NCBI GenBank assembly: GCA_949358305.1
Contig: OX442314.1
Coordinates: 53,515,369 to 53,579,368 of the forward strand
DNA length: 64,000 bases
DNA from: Strigamia acuminata
Taxonomy: Eukaryota; Arthropoda; Chilopoda; Geophilomorpha; Linotaeniidae
Reading direction: 5' to 3'
Part shown: one piece after another, positions 9,849 through 19,854 of the stretch
Numbering within the stretch: the first letter of the stretch is position 1
Layout: each line of letters begins with the position of its first letter
The notes under the pieces: generated by a model
The model's input: only the letters and a program-made list of their open reading frames with translations
Databases searched by the model: none
Told to the model about the DNA's origin: nothing
Position numbers and translations under genes: made by a program

Positions 9849-11511
9849 TGTGACGATTCTACTTTTGGGCTAATTTATTAGTCCTTTTGAGATAGATAAT
9901 TCGGTTTATACAAGACGTTGCTAAGTTTAGCAACAACCTAACCGAGATAAGCTACGGAAGCCTTCACAAACATGAATACGTGATCGAATAGAAATAACTT
10001 ACAGTTTTAGTGTGACATGACATATTTATTACTAAATACTAACAACAAAATATGGGTTCTTGACGCGTGTAAACGGGCGGCATCAACTGGTTGAGGATCC
10101 GGGCGAAGCCAGAGGGATACGGCTGACTTGCGGCATCGTCACAAATATCGCTACGGAGACGTATTTGGTCTGCAGCATCGATTATCTAAATATGCGAAGA
10201 GTCCTTCGCATAAACAGGAATATTCGGCAGAATATTCCATTATTTCAAATGAACAAAAGTAAAGTGATTAAATGAATATAACAAATGAATTGTTATATAA
10301 ATATTAATTGGGCGGGGACCGTCACGACAATTGAGAGAACGTCGCGGGAGTTGTTGAGACTCCATCCGCCAGCATGCCTTACGACGACAAGATCTCGTGA
10401 TCAGGCGCCGAGTATTTAATTGTGTGCTTTAACTCGCTATCGGTGGTACCAACCACCAGGTAAACATTTCTATGGACTTACCGGGTTTAAAAGATATTGC
10501 CAATACAGGATTACCAATGCCCGAGTAATTTGTTTAACACGATATATTTATATATCGTTCACGGGTTACTAACCCGGAGGGTACGATGGGGCGGGGACCG
10601 TCACGACGGTCGAGAGAACCATCGCGGGAGGATTTGACTCCTCCATCCGCCAGCATGCCTTACGATGACGGGATCAGCGGATCGAGCACCGGGTAAAATA
10701 TTATTTGGCCACTGCCATTGGATTACCATTATCCAGGTAGTTGTTTTATCGCAACATCTTTAGATATTACTCACGGGCTACCAACCCGGCGTGTCACCTG
10801 TATATTAAGCCTTTACCGACTTTTAACGAGCGGAAGGACCAATCGTAGAAAGACGGGAACCTGCGTGGGCTGTTTACAACAACCATCCTGCAGCGGACTG
10901 TGGCCAGTTAGCTGAGGGACCTACTTTCATTTAGCAAGGTCGTACTGTATACGACCGCTATATTAAGCCACCGTACGAAGTCCTACTGTCCCGTAGAACA
11001 GCTGGCTAACGTTACGGGGCCATTTCATGCGAATGCATGTCTATTACCGGAGTTAGCCTTCCCGAAAAGGCCCTACAACAGCAATAACAAAATAGTAATG
11101 AATACTAACTGTGGAGAGCTGAGGTGGCCTGATGTGTCGATAGAGAATAATGAAATCAAACGATAACAATTCAACTACAGACAATATACAAGTTCAGTTA
11201 TCAAAAATCAAGCCCGGGGGAAGTGAAAAACTGATGCTTATATAGTTCTGTAGAACTACTAGATTGGCGACAGCCAATCAGCGTACGAATCGGCGGATTC
11301 GTGGGTCACTAGTCCGGACCTAATATATGACTATGTCCAGATGGGCCCAGTTGGGGTCCGGAAGGGTCCGATTGGTTCCCTTCGACAGGTAAGTAAAGTG
11401 GACATTGATTCGATAGAATCAACATCATCAAGTAATTAATACTTAATTTATATCGAATAAAATAGTTATATTTTATTCACCGTGTCTAAATAATTATTTA
11501 TCACACTTTTT
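9849..11511 (-). repeat. Probable 5' LTR of Gypsy element 1
   Basis: The left edge is set by TGTGACG next to the primer site, i.e. an LTR ending ...CGTCACA on the minus strand. The interior has a TATA-like CTATATAAGC near 11240-11250 and an AATAAA near 10030, both in minus orientation. The right edge is unproven; TCACA at about 11511 is one candidate. The partner LTR is outside the window. Confidence 0.4.
10310..10800. repeat. Diverged tandem repeat of about 279 bp
   Basis: Two units start at about 10310 and 10589 with the shared block GGCGGGGACCGTCACGAC, then CATCCGCCAGCATGCCTTAC. Both units end near a palindromic pair of GGGTTACTAACCCGG type. The repeat lies inside the probable LTR. Confidence 0.75.
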
Positions 11512-11576
11512 AGTTTTAACCGAGTTTGAAATACGCGCGTTGATTAAACAGCGCCATCTATGGTGAACATTGACAA

Positions 11577-12254
11577 CTATTGATTTGTAATCATCACAAA
11601 ATCCCCACTTCTAGCACAAGGAAAAGCACAAAAATGACACTTGAATGGTTTTTCCCCAGTGTGTATTAACAAATGAGTTTTTAAATTCCCACTTTGTACA
11701 CAAGAATAAGCACACAAACGACACTTGAATGGTTTTTCCCCAGTATGTTTTAACAAATGTGCTTTTAAAACCTCACTATGAACACAAGAATAAGCACACA
11801 GATGGCACCTGAATGGTTTTTCGCCAGTATGTATTAACAAATGAGTTTTTAAAGTCCCACTTCTAACACAAGAATAAGCACACAAATTACACTTGAATGG
11901 TTTTTCCCCAGTATGTATTATCAAATGAGTTTTTAAATTTCCATAGGTAACACTAGAATAAGCACACAAATGACACTTGAATGGTTTTTTCCCAGTGTGG
12001 ATTAACAAATGTGTTTTTAAATTCCCACTTTGAACACAAGAATAAGCACACCAATTACACTTGAATGGTTTTTCCCCAGTATGTATTAACAAATGTGTTG
12101 TTAAATTCCCACTTTTAGCAAAAGAATAAGCACACAAATGACACTTGAATGGTTTTTCGCCAGTATGTTTAAGCATGTGTTGTTTCAAATGCGAATAATA
12201 TGAACACGAATAATCACACAGGTTGCAACAGAAATCCTGACGTTTTATCTTCAT
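11577..12254 (-). CDS. C2H2 zinc-finger protein, seven fingers plus a broken eighth
   Basis: 225 residues, intronless, starting MKIKRQDFCCNLCDYSC. Seven complete C2H2 fingers occur at a 28-residue period, of the form FKCxLCAYSCVxSGNLKTHLLIH with HTGEKPFKC linkers, so it is probably a nuclear sequence-specific DNA-binding protein. The eighth finger keeps its two cysteines (CHFCAFPC) but the histidine half is replaced by GDFVMITNQ and a stop. The array is very homogeneous, suggesting recent tandem expansion. No KRAB, BTB or ZAD domain is present. It could be a complete short gene or the 3'-truncated remains of a longer one. No orthologue can be named. Confidence 0.8.
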   Translation of the reverse strand: MKIKRQDFCCNLCDYSCSYYSHLKQHMLKHTGEKPFKCHLCAYSFAKSGNLTTHLLIHTGEKPFKCNWCAYSCVQSGNLKTHLLIHTGKKPFKCHLCAYSSVTYGNLKTHLIIHTGEKPFKCNLCAYSCVRSGTLKTHLLIHTGEKPFRCHLCAYSCVHSEVLKAHLLKHTGEKPFKCRLCAYSCVQSGNLKTHLLIHTGEKPFKCHFCAFPCARSGDFVMITNQ

Positions 12255-13910
12255 TCTTGATTTTTATGAAGTAATACAAAATCAACTTGAGTGGAGGATT
12301 GGCAGCGACTGTATTTATCACGAGATGAATACTTATCCTAAAATTAAATCAAGAAAAATAATTAACTAACCTCATAAAAAATCATGCCGTGTACACTGAG
12401 GTTGGAATTAAAAGGCTCACAGTGCAAAGATATTGAATCAACGAACTAAAACCTGCTGAAATTTCTGGATAACAGTTTCGTGAAGATTACAGAGGACATC
12501 GACACGATGGCGACGATAGGCTTAATCATTCGGCGAAATAGTGCGCCCAATCTGTCTTGTTTGTGCTGAAACTTCTAAAAAAAATTGATTTCTATTTACA
12601 AAAACAAATCCACAAGCATTGCGCTCAATTATATTTACGGATTTGCGAGTATTCTGCGAGGTATTTTCCGTTTCTCAGAGCCCGTTTTGGCGCACACAAC
12701 ACGTTGACCTGTCGTCGTTCCGTGAGGACGAGGTGTCATGGCGGGCATTCCAATTCCAGTTGAGTTTTACATTGTTGTACTGAAAGTATTGAACTAGAAA
12801 ATTGCATCAGGATGTACGTATAGTTTCAAAAGGATATTTTTCAAGAAAAAATTGCCAAAGTATGAACGAATGTATATGAAAAAAAATGACTTCCTCAGAT
12901 GATTTTTCGTGCCGGTATTGAATTCGGATTGTGTTTGCAAATAAAAAGAAAAGAATTAAAAGAAAATGAAGTAGGAGAAATATAAGCAATGAGCATAGCG
13001 GACAAGATATGAGATTTAAAGCAGAAGAAATGTGTGTCTTCTGCCGCTATAAATATTCCGCCATAACCACTTCCTCCGAAATAAATTTCTGCACTGTTAT
13101 TTTCTCCGCTTGTGACGATGTCGTACCTACACTAAAAATGTCACCTATTGTATTGCGCGCGAGATAGTTGGCTTTAGCTAAAATGTCAAGTGAACTTACT
13201 AATATTGGCACGTCGTAATACCTTTTCACCAAGATTATCGGCAGCCTTGGTTTAAGATATCTGGCATGAGTGGATGAACACATGATGAGCAAATATCACA
13301 CCCGAGGGAACTTTTTCCGCGACCCTGAATGCAATCTCCTCACGGTCACTCCGACCGTCGTAGGGCACCTAGACACAGAGGCATCATAGCACCCATCTCT
13401 GCGTCAAGTGTACTACCAATGTAGTTTTTCGTAGGCCCGCAGAATAGTAGGGGCGCTGGTCTGTGTAAAATGTTACACGGCCAGCCGAAGCAGAAGTAGT
13501 AGAAAGGGCTCAAGTAAGTACAGTTCAAAACAAATATCATGACAAGAGCAAGTTATTTCCAGTTGAAGGGAAATATGTACTCAGTTGGAATAATAGATTA
13601 CTGTATTTTTCAGACGAATATAAGACGCACCCCAACTGTCAATAAAACATTATTTTATGTAACTGATGTGTTTACAACAAGTTGAGTTATTTGTGTAATG
13701 AGCAAATTCAAAAGTGAGCGGCGATTACGAGGATATGTAAATCTTTAGTTTATTTAAACATTCAAACAAGCAGGTGGCGCTGCTGTTGCAGCGTCACAAA
13801 AAGTAATATAATTGAATATGCGAAATGGAGCATTATCTCCTTTAATGAAAGATGTCATTTAAAATAAAGGAAAGTTGGAATAAATTGATACAACAAAATA
13901 CATTGTTTAC
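12255..13910. other. Non-coding stretch with one weak candidate exon
   Basis: No recognisable gene. On the minus strand about 13130-13260 is open between a TGCCAG acceptor-like site and an AGT/GTAGGT donor-like site and would encode YLKPRLPIILVKRYYDVP followed by about 25 more residues. I do not recognise it and cannot confirm it. Confidence 0.3.
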
Positions 13911-14184
13911 CTAATTGAATTTCACACACAACACAACACAAAAAGTAATTTTTTGAAAAGCCGTAGTACTGCGGTGGGTTTTGAATGGGCTGCGGCCGAG
14001 TATAAACTTGGACCGAGACAGGAGCAGGCAATGAAGGTGGTGGTGGAATTGGTGAAACATTGACCACGACTGGAACCGGACTGCGTGGAGCAGCAAGCGG
14101 TAGCACAGGTGGAGTAGGAGTGTTTGCAGATTGGATTGAAGAAAGATCAGGAATTATTTCGAGATTCTTTCCCCCTCCGATCAT
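13911..14184 (-). other. Possible proline-rich coding exon
   Basis: The minus strand opens with ATG (MIGGGKNLEIIPDLSSIQ) and continues through a Pro/Val/Ser-rich stretch (PIPPPPSLPAPVSVQVY) to a donor-like TTAG/GTAAAC at 13911. The composition looks protein-like up to PPQYYGFSK, less so after. No partner exon was found, and it may be chance. Confidence 0.25.
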
Positions 14185-15792
14185 TTACTGCACGAAACTG
14201 ACCGTTTGCATAACTGGTCCGTGTGGTGATGCCAAACGACGCCATGATTTATTTCGACATCATGTGGTCAAAGACTATCTTCGTTTAACAACAGTCAACA
14301 CCTGGCATTCATTGCGATTCGTGGAGGTAATCTCGTGCGAAAACCAAGTCGCCGATATCAAATGAGCGGGCGACTTATAAAACGTTTTCGTCTGGAATGA
14401 GGAGTGGATTTACAGTGGTGGAAAAAGGTTTGAGACCACTACAGGTTTCTTGGTTGCAAGTCAAATTTTGACTTGAATATTTATTTACAGGTTTATATCA
14501 CGACAATAACGCATTGTTTAAAATTATAAGTCAAAAACTTAAATTTAAGAAGAAAAAAATTATTCAAAATATGTCATTTATGCTGGAAAAAAGTTTGACA
14601 CCATGTGCTCTAAATCATATAAAATATAACCAATTTTCATTTCTAATGTTTTGTTTGCTTCCTATTCGTTCTAATAACTATAATGAACCTATTTGTCATT
14701 GAATTAACTTAATATTTTAGATTATTTGGTGTTGTCCTTAGGATGGGTAGGCGCATTATTTGGTGAAATTCAAACATTGGAACATTAATTTCATCTCTAA
14801 ATGGAAGAAGAGTAGTATATTGCTACAGAATGTGGTGAAACAAATGCAGAATTTTGTGTAACAACTGCAAGATTTGGCATTTCATTCAGGGCAATTTCAT
14901 CCCAAATCGTTAATCACCCACCAGCAAAAAATAGATGTGGTGATGGGTGAAAATCATACCAATAGTGTAGAACACCATAAGGTCCATCCAAAATAAGTTT
15001 ATCCTCTTCACTTTTTTGGCTAGTTATATGTTTGTGTGGATGAGTTGGAGGTTGATTAACTCCTTTCTCCGTTTAAACACAAACAGGTCGAACACTAGAT
15101 TCACCTCTTGTCCATGCATTCACTCCGCCCACCGCCGTTGTTGAAAGAATTTGTTTGTCATCGACAGAGAGATATTTGCGATCAGTAGATTCAAATACTC
15201 CATTGTCACATAGACGACGGTGCGTCCCCTCCGTCGTGCCCCGATGGTCTGTATGTTGATGGCCAGCTGTTGTACACCAGGAAAGATAATTTTCCTCAAG
15301 CATGCAATTATGCATTTACCTCGTCGTGAAGTTCTCTAGCCACAATCAGCTCATGACACATTGGCATTATTGCGTCAAAAACTTCACGACGGTTGCACGA
15401 AACTGATCGAACTCGCACCGGCCACGTTGATCGACACCACACCCCACAAACAAAACTCAAATTTTATGTACTTTCAGTTTCTCAAAAGTCCTCTATTACC
15501 GGTGAGAGGAGCAGCAGAACCACCAGCTCCAACGGTGAGAGGAGCAGCAGTAAGTTTTATTTCTCGTGTCTCACCCCACAGAAGTAATTACATCTCCGCA
15601 GCTAACGGAGAAACAGTCAACAGAGCTGCTCTAGGATTGGCAGGATGATTGAAAGTTTTTTTTTAAAATTGATATTGCAGTGTTAAATGCGAAGCTTAAT
15701 TGCCAATTCAAACACATTTGCTGCGATTTACAGGAAGTTAACGTATTTATTTTCTTACGGACGTGCTTCATCCCATCCAAGAAAAAAAGATA
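14185..15792. other. Non-coding stretch
   Basis: No gene recognised. A minus-strand ORF of 80 codons at 15073-15315 contains YLSVDDKQILSTTAVGG and could be a decayed protein fragment, but I could not place it in a family. A short duplicated GGTGAGAGGAGCAGCAG motif occurs near 15500-15550. Confidence 0.3.
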
Positions 15793-16249
15793 TACCGTAC
15801 TGCCTCATTCAAACGCCTGGATTCACTTAGGCGCCGGGCCCGTTTTAACGCCGGGCAGACGTACGTCCAAAATTCTATTGACGCCGGCCCCGTATTGACG
15901 CCGGGTTTCAAATTGGCGCCGAGTAAACGTACGTCTGCATAACGTACGCACACGTTTCGTTTTGTACGGAAAAAAATTGCCTTCATTGTTTGGTTGTCAC
16001 ATTGTTTCCTTGTTAGCACAGTTATGGCTCCGATTAAAAAAAAGCTTTCGTACCACAAATAATAAAAATAACAATTTACTTTCAAAAAAATCTTATTTTT
16101 ATACTACTTTGTTTTTCCGGATTTTTTTTTTCCACAATTTTTCTGGATAAACGCCTGGCTCATTTAACCGCCTGGTTTCAAATTACCGCCTGGCAGTCGG
16201 CCCAAAAAAAAATTTAAACGCCCGGGCGTTTAAATGAGGCAGTACGGTA
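15793..16249. mobile_element. MITE with TA ends, pogo/mariner-like
   Basis: Near-perfect terminal inverted repeats: the left end starts TACCGTACTGCCTCATTC and the right end finishes GAATGAGGCAGTACGGTA apart from one or two mismatches. Taking CCGTACTGCC as the true end leaves a flanking TA on both sides, the target duplication of Tc1/mariner and pogo elements. Inside are many short ACGCCTGG and ACGCCGGG subrepeats near both ends. It is about 457 bp with no ORF, so it depends on a transposase made elsewhere. Confidence 0.75.
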
Positions 16250-16867
16250 GTTTCTTAAAATTATATCACTCCCTATGCTTTAAAAACATCTCAACAACGC
16301 CCCACCCATGGAGGGTTTTCAGCTGTCAACACCAAGAGCCAACTCAACTGCAGACGCTCTTGCGACACCTCCTAGAGGACCTGGACGGGAATTTCCATCA
16401 CCTGATTCTGGACGGCACATTGCGTCTGGCGGCCTGAAAGATATCTTCGCCCAAGTGCGAGAGAAGGGATTTTCAGAAGACGTTGCCCAACTTGCGGGAG
16501 CTTCGTAGAAAAACTCTCCACCAATAATACCTATTTCAGTTGCTGGGAAAACTGGAGGTCTTGGTCGCAATCTAGCGGTGTGGACGGGTCCCTCTTCGAC
16601 CTTCTGTTTTACTTGTTAGATGAGGCAAACTTCTTGAGTTCATTATTCAAGTTGGGTAGATCTTACAGCTAAGCTATATTAATTGACATAGGTCAGCCAT
16701 TTCTCAGTTTGTTTCTCTCTCTGGGGGAAGAGATTTTGAGTCACATCCGGTCATTCGCCGGGTTTTAAAATGTTTTAAAATGTTTTTAAAAATGTTGATT
16801 TTAACTGTTTTCGAGGGTGACACCATTGATATCCGTCCCGGGTTTCACTTGTGCTAGCTTCGCCACT
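16250..16867. other. Interval between MITE and pseudogene fragment
   Basis: No gene recognised. A 66-codon plus-strand ORF at 16308-16508 (ends LKDIFAQVREKGFSEDVAQL) has protein-like composition and could be a transposon remnant, but no family is supported. Confidence 0.25.
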
Positions 16868-16998
16868 GATGAGACGTCTGGCCAAATTCCCCCGACACGT
16901 CCGAGTGGTCAACACGACGGAGTTCCTCCAATCCGAACACCAATCTCTGAGCACATCGCTCGAAAATCCACTTTCCATTAGAGTTGCAACGACAGTTG
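16868..16998 (-). pseudogene. CPSF2-like gene fragment
   Basis: The minus strand encodes MESGFSSDVLRDWCSDWRNS and continues VVLTTRTCRGNLARRL. This closely matches MESGFSRDVFRDWCSDRRNA and VVLTTRTCPGSLARRL in the CPSF2-like gene at 35747-37378. DNA identity is roughly 85-90 percent over about 115 bp. Similarity ends abruptly on both sides, and a stop lies just before the Met. It is a broken partial duplicate with no function expected. Confidence 0.85.
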
Positions 16999-17767
16999 GA
17001 TCTCGACGTCAGTGATGACCAGAAAATAAAAAAAAATGAGGTGGAAATGGCACCACGGCGTAGACAAAGTAGTGACGAGCGTCAGGTGGTCATTGATAGC
17101 CAGCGAAAAGATAGGCACATCGCAAAGACATTGGGAGAGACAAAGAGCGAGCAGAAAGCAATGAAAGAAAAATGACAGCGGATAAAGTCAGATCCTTACG
17201 ACTAATTGCTATCGACAAACAGTGCGATCGCATTATCACACGTTTAGCTGCTCACGTATCAAGGAGCAGAATGCGAAAATAAAGATTAAATAATAAAATG
17301 CAAGTACTCCCATCCTCTTTTCAACCGCTGACCGGGTTAGCCGTTCCCCTAAATCAGTTAAAAATTTGCAATGAACCTTTTTGGCGTAGCACCATTTAGA
17401 AAGCGACAGTCACTGGTGTATGCCCTATCAATTGGTAGTACAAGCCATCCTGAAGCCTAATGGCCGACCGAAATGCTTTATGTAGTAATGTGTTTTTAAT
17501 AAAACTTCATGCCTTTTAGTTAAGTGTATCAAACTTTTAATTTATTTTGCAATTTTAACTTGTAAATATCGTTTATTTTTATTTTTTTTTATTCAAGTTC
17601 AGTATTTTATATACTTTCTTGAGTAATTTCCTGCTCGTCGCTCGTCCATAGTAACCTAAAGAAAATAATTTTAACGGAGAGTAAAGCCTGTGGCATTAAT
17701 AGCTGTTGCAGCCCGCAATAATAATGCACATGGGAAAACATATTTGAAATATTTTCTCATTTTCTAG
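16999..17767. other. Non-coding stretch, A/T-rich
   Basis: No gene recognised. A short basic ORF near 16984-17175 (MQRQLDLDVSDDQKIKKNEV) has no recognised family. Confidence 0.3.
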
Positions 17768-17868
17768 GTGTGGCTTGCCGGCAGACCAGACTCAATGCAA
17801 ATTAAGAAGTACTTTCAAGTTGGAAAAATTCCATTCGGTATTTGACGACGGAGTAGGTCGCATCACTG
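17768..17868 (+). other. Candidate host-gene exon
   Basis: A 101 nt segment sits between a good acceptor (TTTTCTAG, preceded by T-rich sequence) and a consensus donor (G/GTAAGT). Only one frame is open, encoding CGLPADQTQCKLRSTFKLEK then FHSVFDDGVGRITG, with phase 1 at both ends. Neighbouring exons were not found, and the solo LTR at 17982 would lie in the downstream intron. Protein unidentified. Confidence 0.4.
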
Positions 17869-17981
17869 GTAAGTTATTTCTCGATATTTTTTATTTACTT
17901 AGTTGATTTTACTATTTTTTTTATTTGTTCTTTTAATTTAATTTTATTGTATTTACTTGGCTTTAGTTCTGATCGTTAATT

Positions 17982-19354
17982 TGTCGCGCTCTTACTCGGA
18001 TGTCGCTAACTCGTGGTATGAGTCACTTACAATCTCACAATACCGCTTTATTCAAGCGGTTACCCAAAAGAATGGAATACGGCAAACAATATAAAAGGGT
18101 AAAATATAATAAAGATTTATTTGATCTTATATTACAGGTAAAGGGAAATAAAATGTGTAAGGGAATAAAAAGGTATGGTGTGTAAAGGATGGCGGGAAAC
18201 TGGTCGAGGTCGTCCTTTGTTGGCGCTCTGGATCCAAGATGGCGTCCGCGTGGCAACGTGGTGTCGTCTTGGGACGGCGTGGCAATGAATGGCGTCCTCG
18301 TCTCGCGTCTCTTCGTTCGGTCCTTCGGGCTCACGCTGGTCGGGCGCGAGTGAATGCCTAGTTAAAGAGCTTACTTCGGGTCTGTTGTCTAGGTTTAGGG
18401 TTTTGTTTAGACTTTGACCGATACCGGTATCGGTATCGGCTATCGGCCGATATTTCGGTATTCACCGATATCGGATCCGATATTTTTTGGCGTGGCCGAT
18501 ACCGATATTGCCACGTTTCTTAAACGTATCGTTTTTAGACCAAAACGATACGTTTTAGAAACGCTTTTGAAGCAGTATATATTATATACTGCTTCAAAAA
18601 CGTTTCTTAAACATAAAATAAATTAATAATTAATTTTTATTTTTTATTTTGGGGGGTAAAAGGGGGGTCGGACATTTTAATTTTAATATCGGCGCAGGTA
18701 TCGGTATCGGCCGATATTCGGTTGCCGATTATCGGTATCGGCGATACTGGAAAATATCGATATCGGTCAAAGTCTAGTTTTGTTTAGGTGTCCGGCGATC
18801 ACACAGCGACGGACGCTTGGTGGTTCCCGGCGATACACACAGCGGCGGAAACGCTCATCGTGGTTACTGCAGTTTAGGCTTGTGCGACCGTTTGTCTGCA
18901 CAACTCGCTAAACTGGAGTGGGTTTACTATTTCTAGCTGGCTTGCTAAAATAGTGTGGTAATCTTATTTCGCAGGTTACTCTGCGGAGGTTAACACTGAT
19001 CAAACGTACTCACGGTAAATTGAATCCTTTGTTCCTGGTCACTCCTAGTTCTTTGACTTAGGCCTGATCGGTAGGACGATAGATTTTACGTGTGTTTCTT
19101 GCTTGATGTTTGTGTTGGTTCTGCCCGCTCAGTGCAAGGCACATTCCTTTGCACAAAGCGGGGGTGACAGGTGACTAAAGCTACCCAATGGTGGAGGAGA
19201 CGAATTTCCCCCACTCCCCCAGGGCAAACACCCGTCCATTGACTAGATGTCAATGCTCTGAGGGAAGGGAGGCACGCGTGCGACTCCCCCCTTTCTACCC
19301 GTAAGTGGGTCACGAGAGACACTCTTCGTGACGCACTCCAGTCGGGTCACCACA
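17982..19354 (-). mobile_element. Solo Gypsy LTR related to that of Gypsy element 3
   Basis: Minus-strand sequence begins TGTGGTGACCCGACTGGA and ends GAGCGCGACA, matching the 1016 bp LTR of the element at 45033-56910 along its length, although clearly diverged. A 4 bp target duplication AATT flanks it (17978-17981 and 19355-19358). No internal region is adjacent, so it is a solo LTR left by LTR-LTR recombination. The extra length over 1016 bp is mostly explained by the nested MITE at 18408-18776. Confidence 0.9.
18408..18776. mobile_element. hAT-type MITE nested in the solo LTR
   Basis: Inverted termini TAGACTTTGACCGATA ... TATCGGTCAAAGTCTA are flanked by a perfect 8 bp target duplication GTTTTGTT (18400-18407, 18777-18784), diagnostic of the hAT superfamily. 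The interior is built from GATATCGG/CCGATATC-like repeats and has a strong central palindrome (about 18510-18610). No coding capacity. Confidence 0.9.
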
Positions 19355-19470
19355 AATTTGACTTTATTTTGTGTTTAAAATGTTTGCTATTTTAATTAGT
19401 TTTGAGTTAGCATGCTTTTACTTCCTTGTCCCACCATTAATGCTTTTAGTTATTTCTACTGACATTAATG

Positions 19471-19830
19471 CTTTTAGTTCTTTGTTTCCCGCCATTAATG
19501 CTTTTAGTTCTTTGTTTCCAGCCATTAATGCTTTTAGTTCTTTGTTTCCTGCCATTAATGCTTTTAGTTCTTTGTTTCCCGCCATTAATGCTTTTAGTTC
19601 TTTGTTTCCCGCCATTAATGCTTTTAGTTCTTTGTTTCCCGCCATTAATGCTTTCAGTTCTTTGTTTCCCGCCATTAATGCTTTTAGTTCTTTGTTTCTC
19701 GCCATTAATGCTTTTAGTTCTTTGTTTCCCGCCATTAATGCTTTTAGTTCTTTGTTTCCCGCCATTAATGCTTTTAGTTCTTTGTTTCCCGCCATTAATG
19801 CTTTTAGTTCTTTGTTTCCCGCCATTAATG
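19471..19830. repeat. Minisatellite, 12 units of 30 bp
   Basis: Twelve contiguous units of CTTTTAGTTCTTTGTTTCCC plus GCCATTAATG, almost identical, with degenerate partial units on both flanks (about 19441-19470 and 19831-19850). The 30 bp length keeps frames open: the plus strand reads (INAFSSLFPA)n and the minus strand (KELKALMAGN)n. No promoter or splice evidence suggests translation. Confidence 0.97.
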
Positions 19831-19854
19831 CTTTTACTTCTTTGTTCTCATGCT

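Larger units (their letters stand above)
9546..9868 (-). repeat. Direct duplication carrying the LTR end and primer site
   Basis: A segment of roughly 140 bp at 9546-9690 recurs at 9731-9868 with a spacing of about 182-185 bp. Both copies contain the CGAAATTTT and CTCATAAACACAC motifs, then the 18 nt candidate primer site, then TTGTGACG. The copies differ at scattered positions. Confidence 0.8.
1..11511 (-). mobile_element. Gypsy-type LTR retrotransposon 1, cut by the left window edge
   Basis: On the minus strand this holds, in order, a probable LTR, primer site, gag, pol in the -1 frame, about 1 kb of AT-rich spacer and a third ORF that leaves the window. Pol order (protease, RT, RNase H, integrase) places it in the Gypsy/Metaviridae group. 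The 3' LTR and target duplication lie outside the window, so the right boundary (about 11.4-11.5 kb) is an estimate. No copy of the proposed LTR end was found between pol and the third ORF, so I treat that ORF as part of the same element. It could instead belong to a neighbouring element. Confidence 0.6.

Noticed and set aside
19471-19830. CRISPR array
   Set aside because: Units are contiguous with no unique spacers, and the setting is a eukaryotic nuclear genome.
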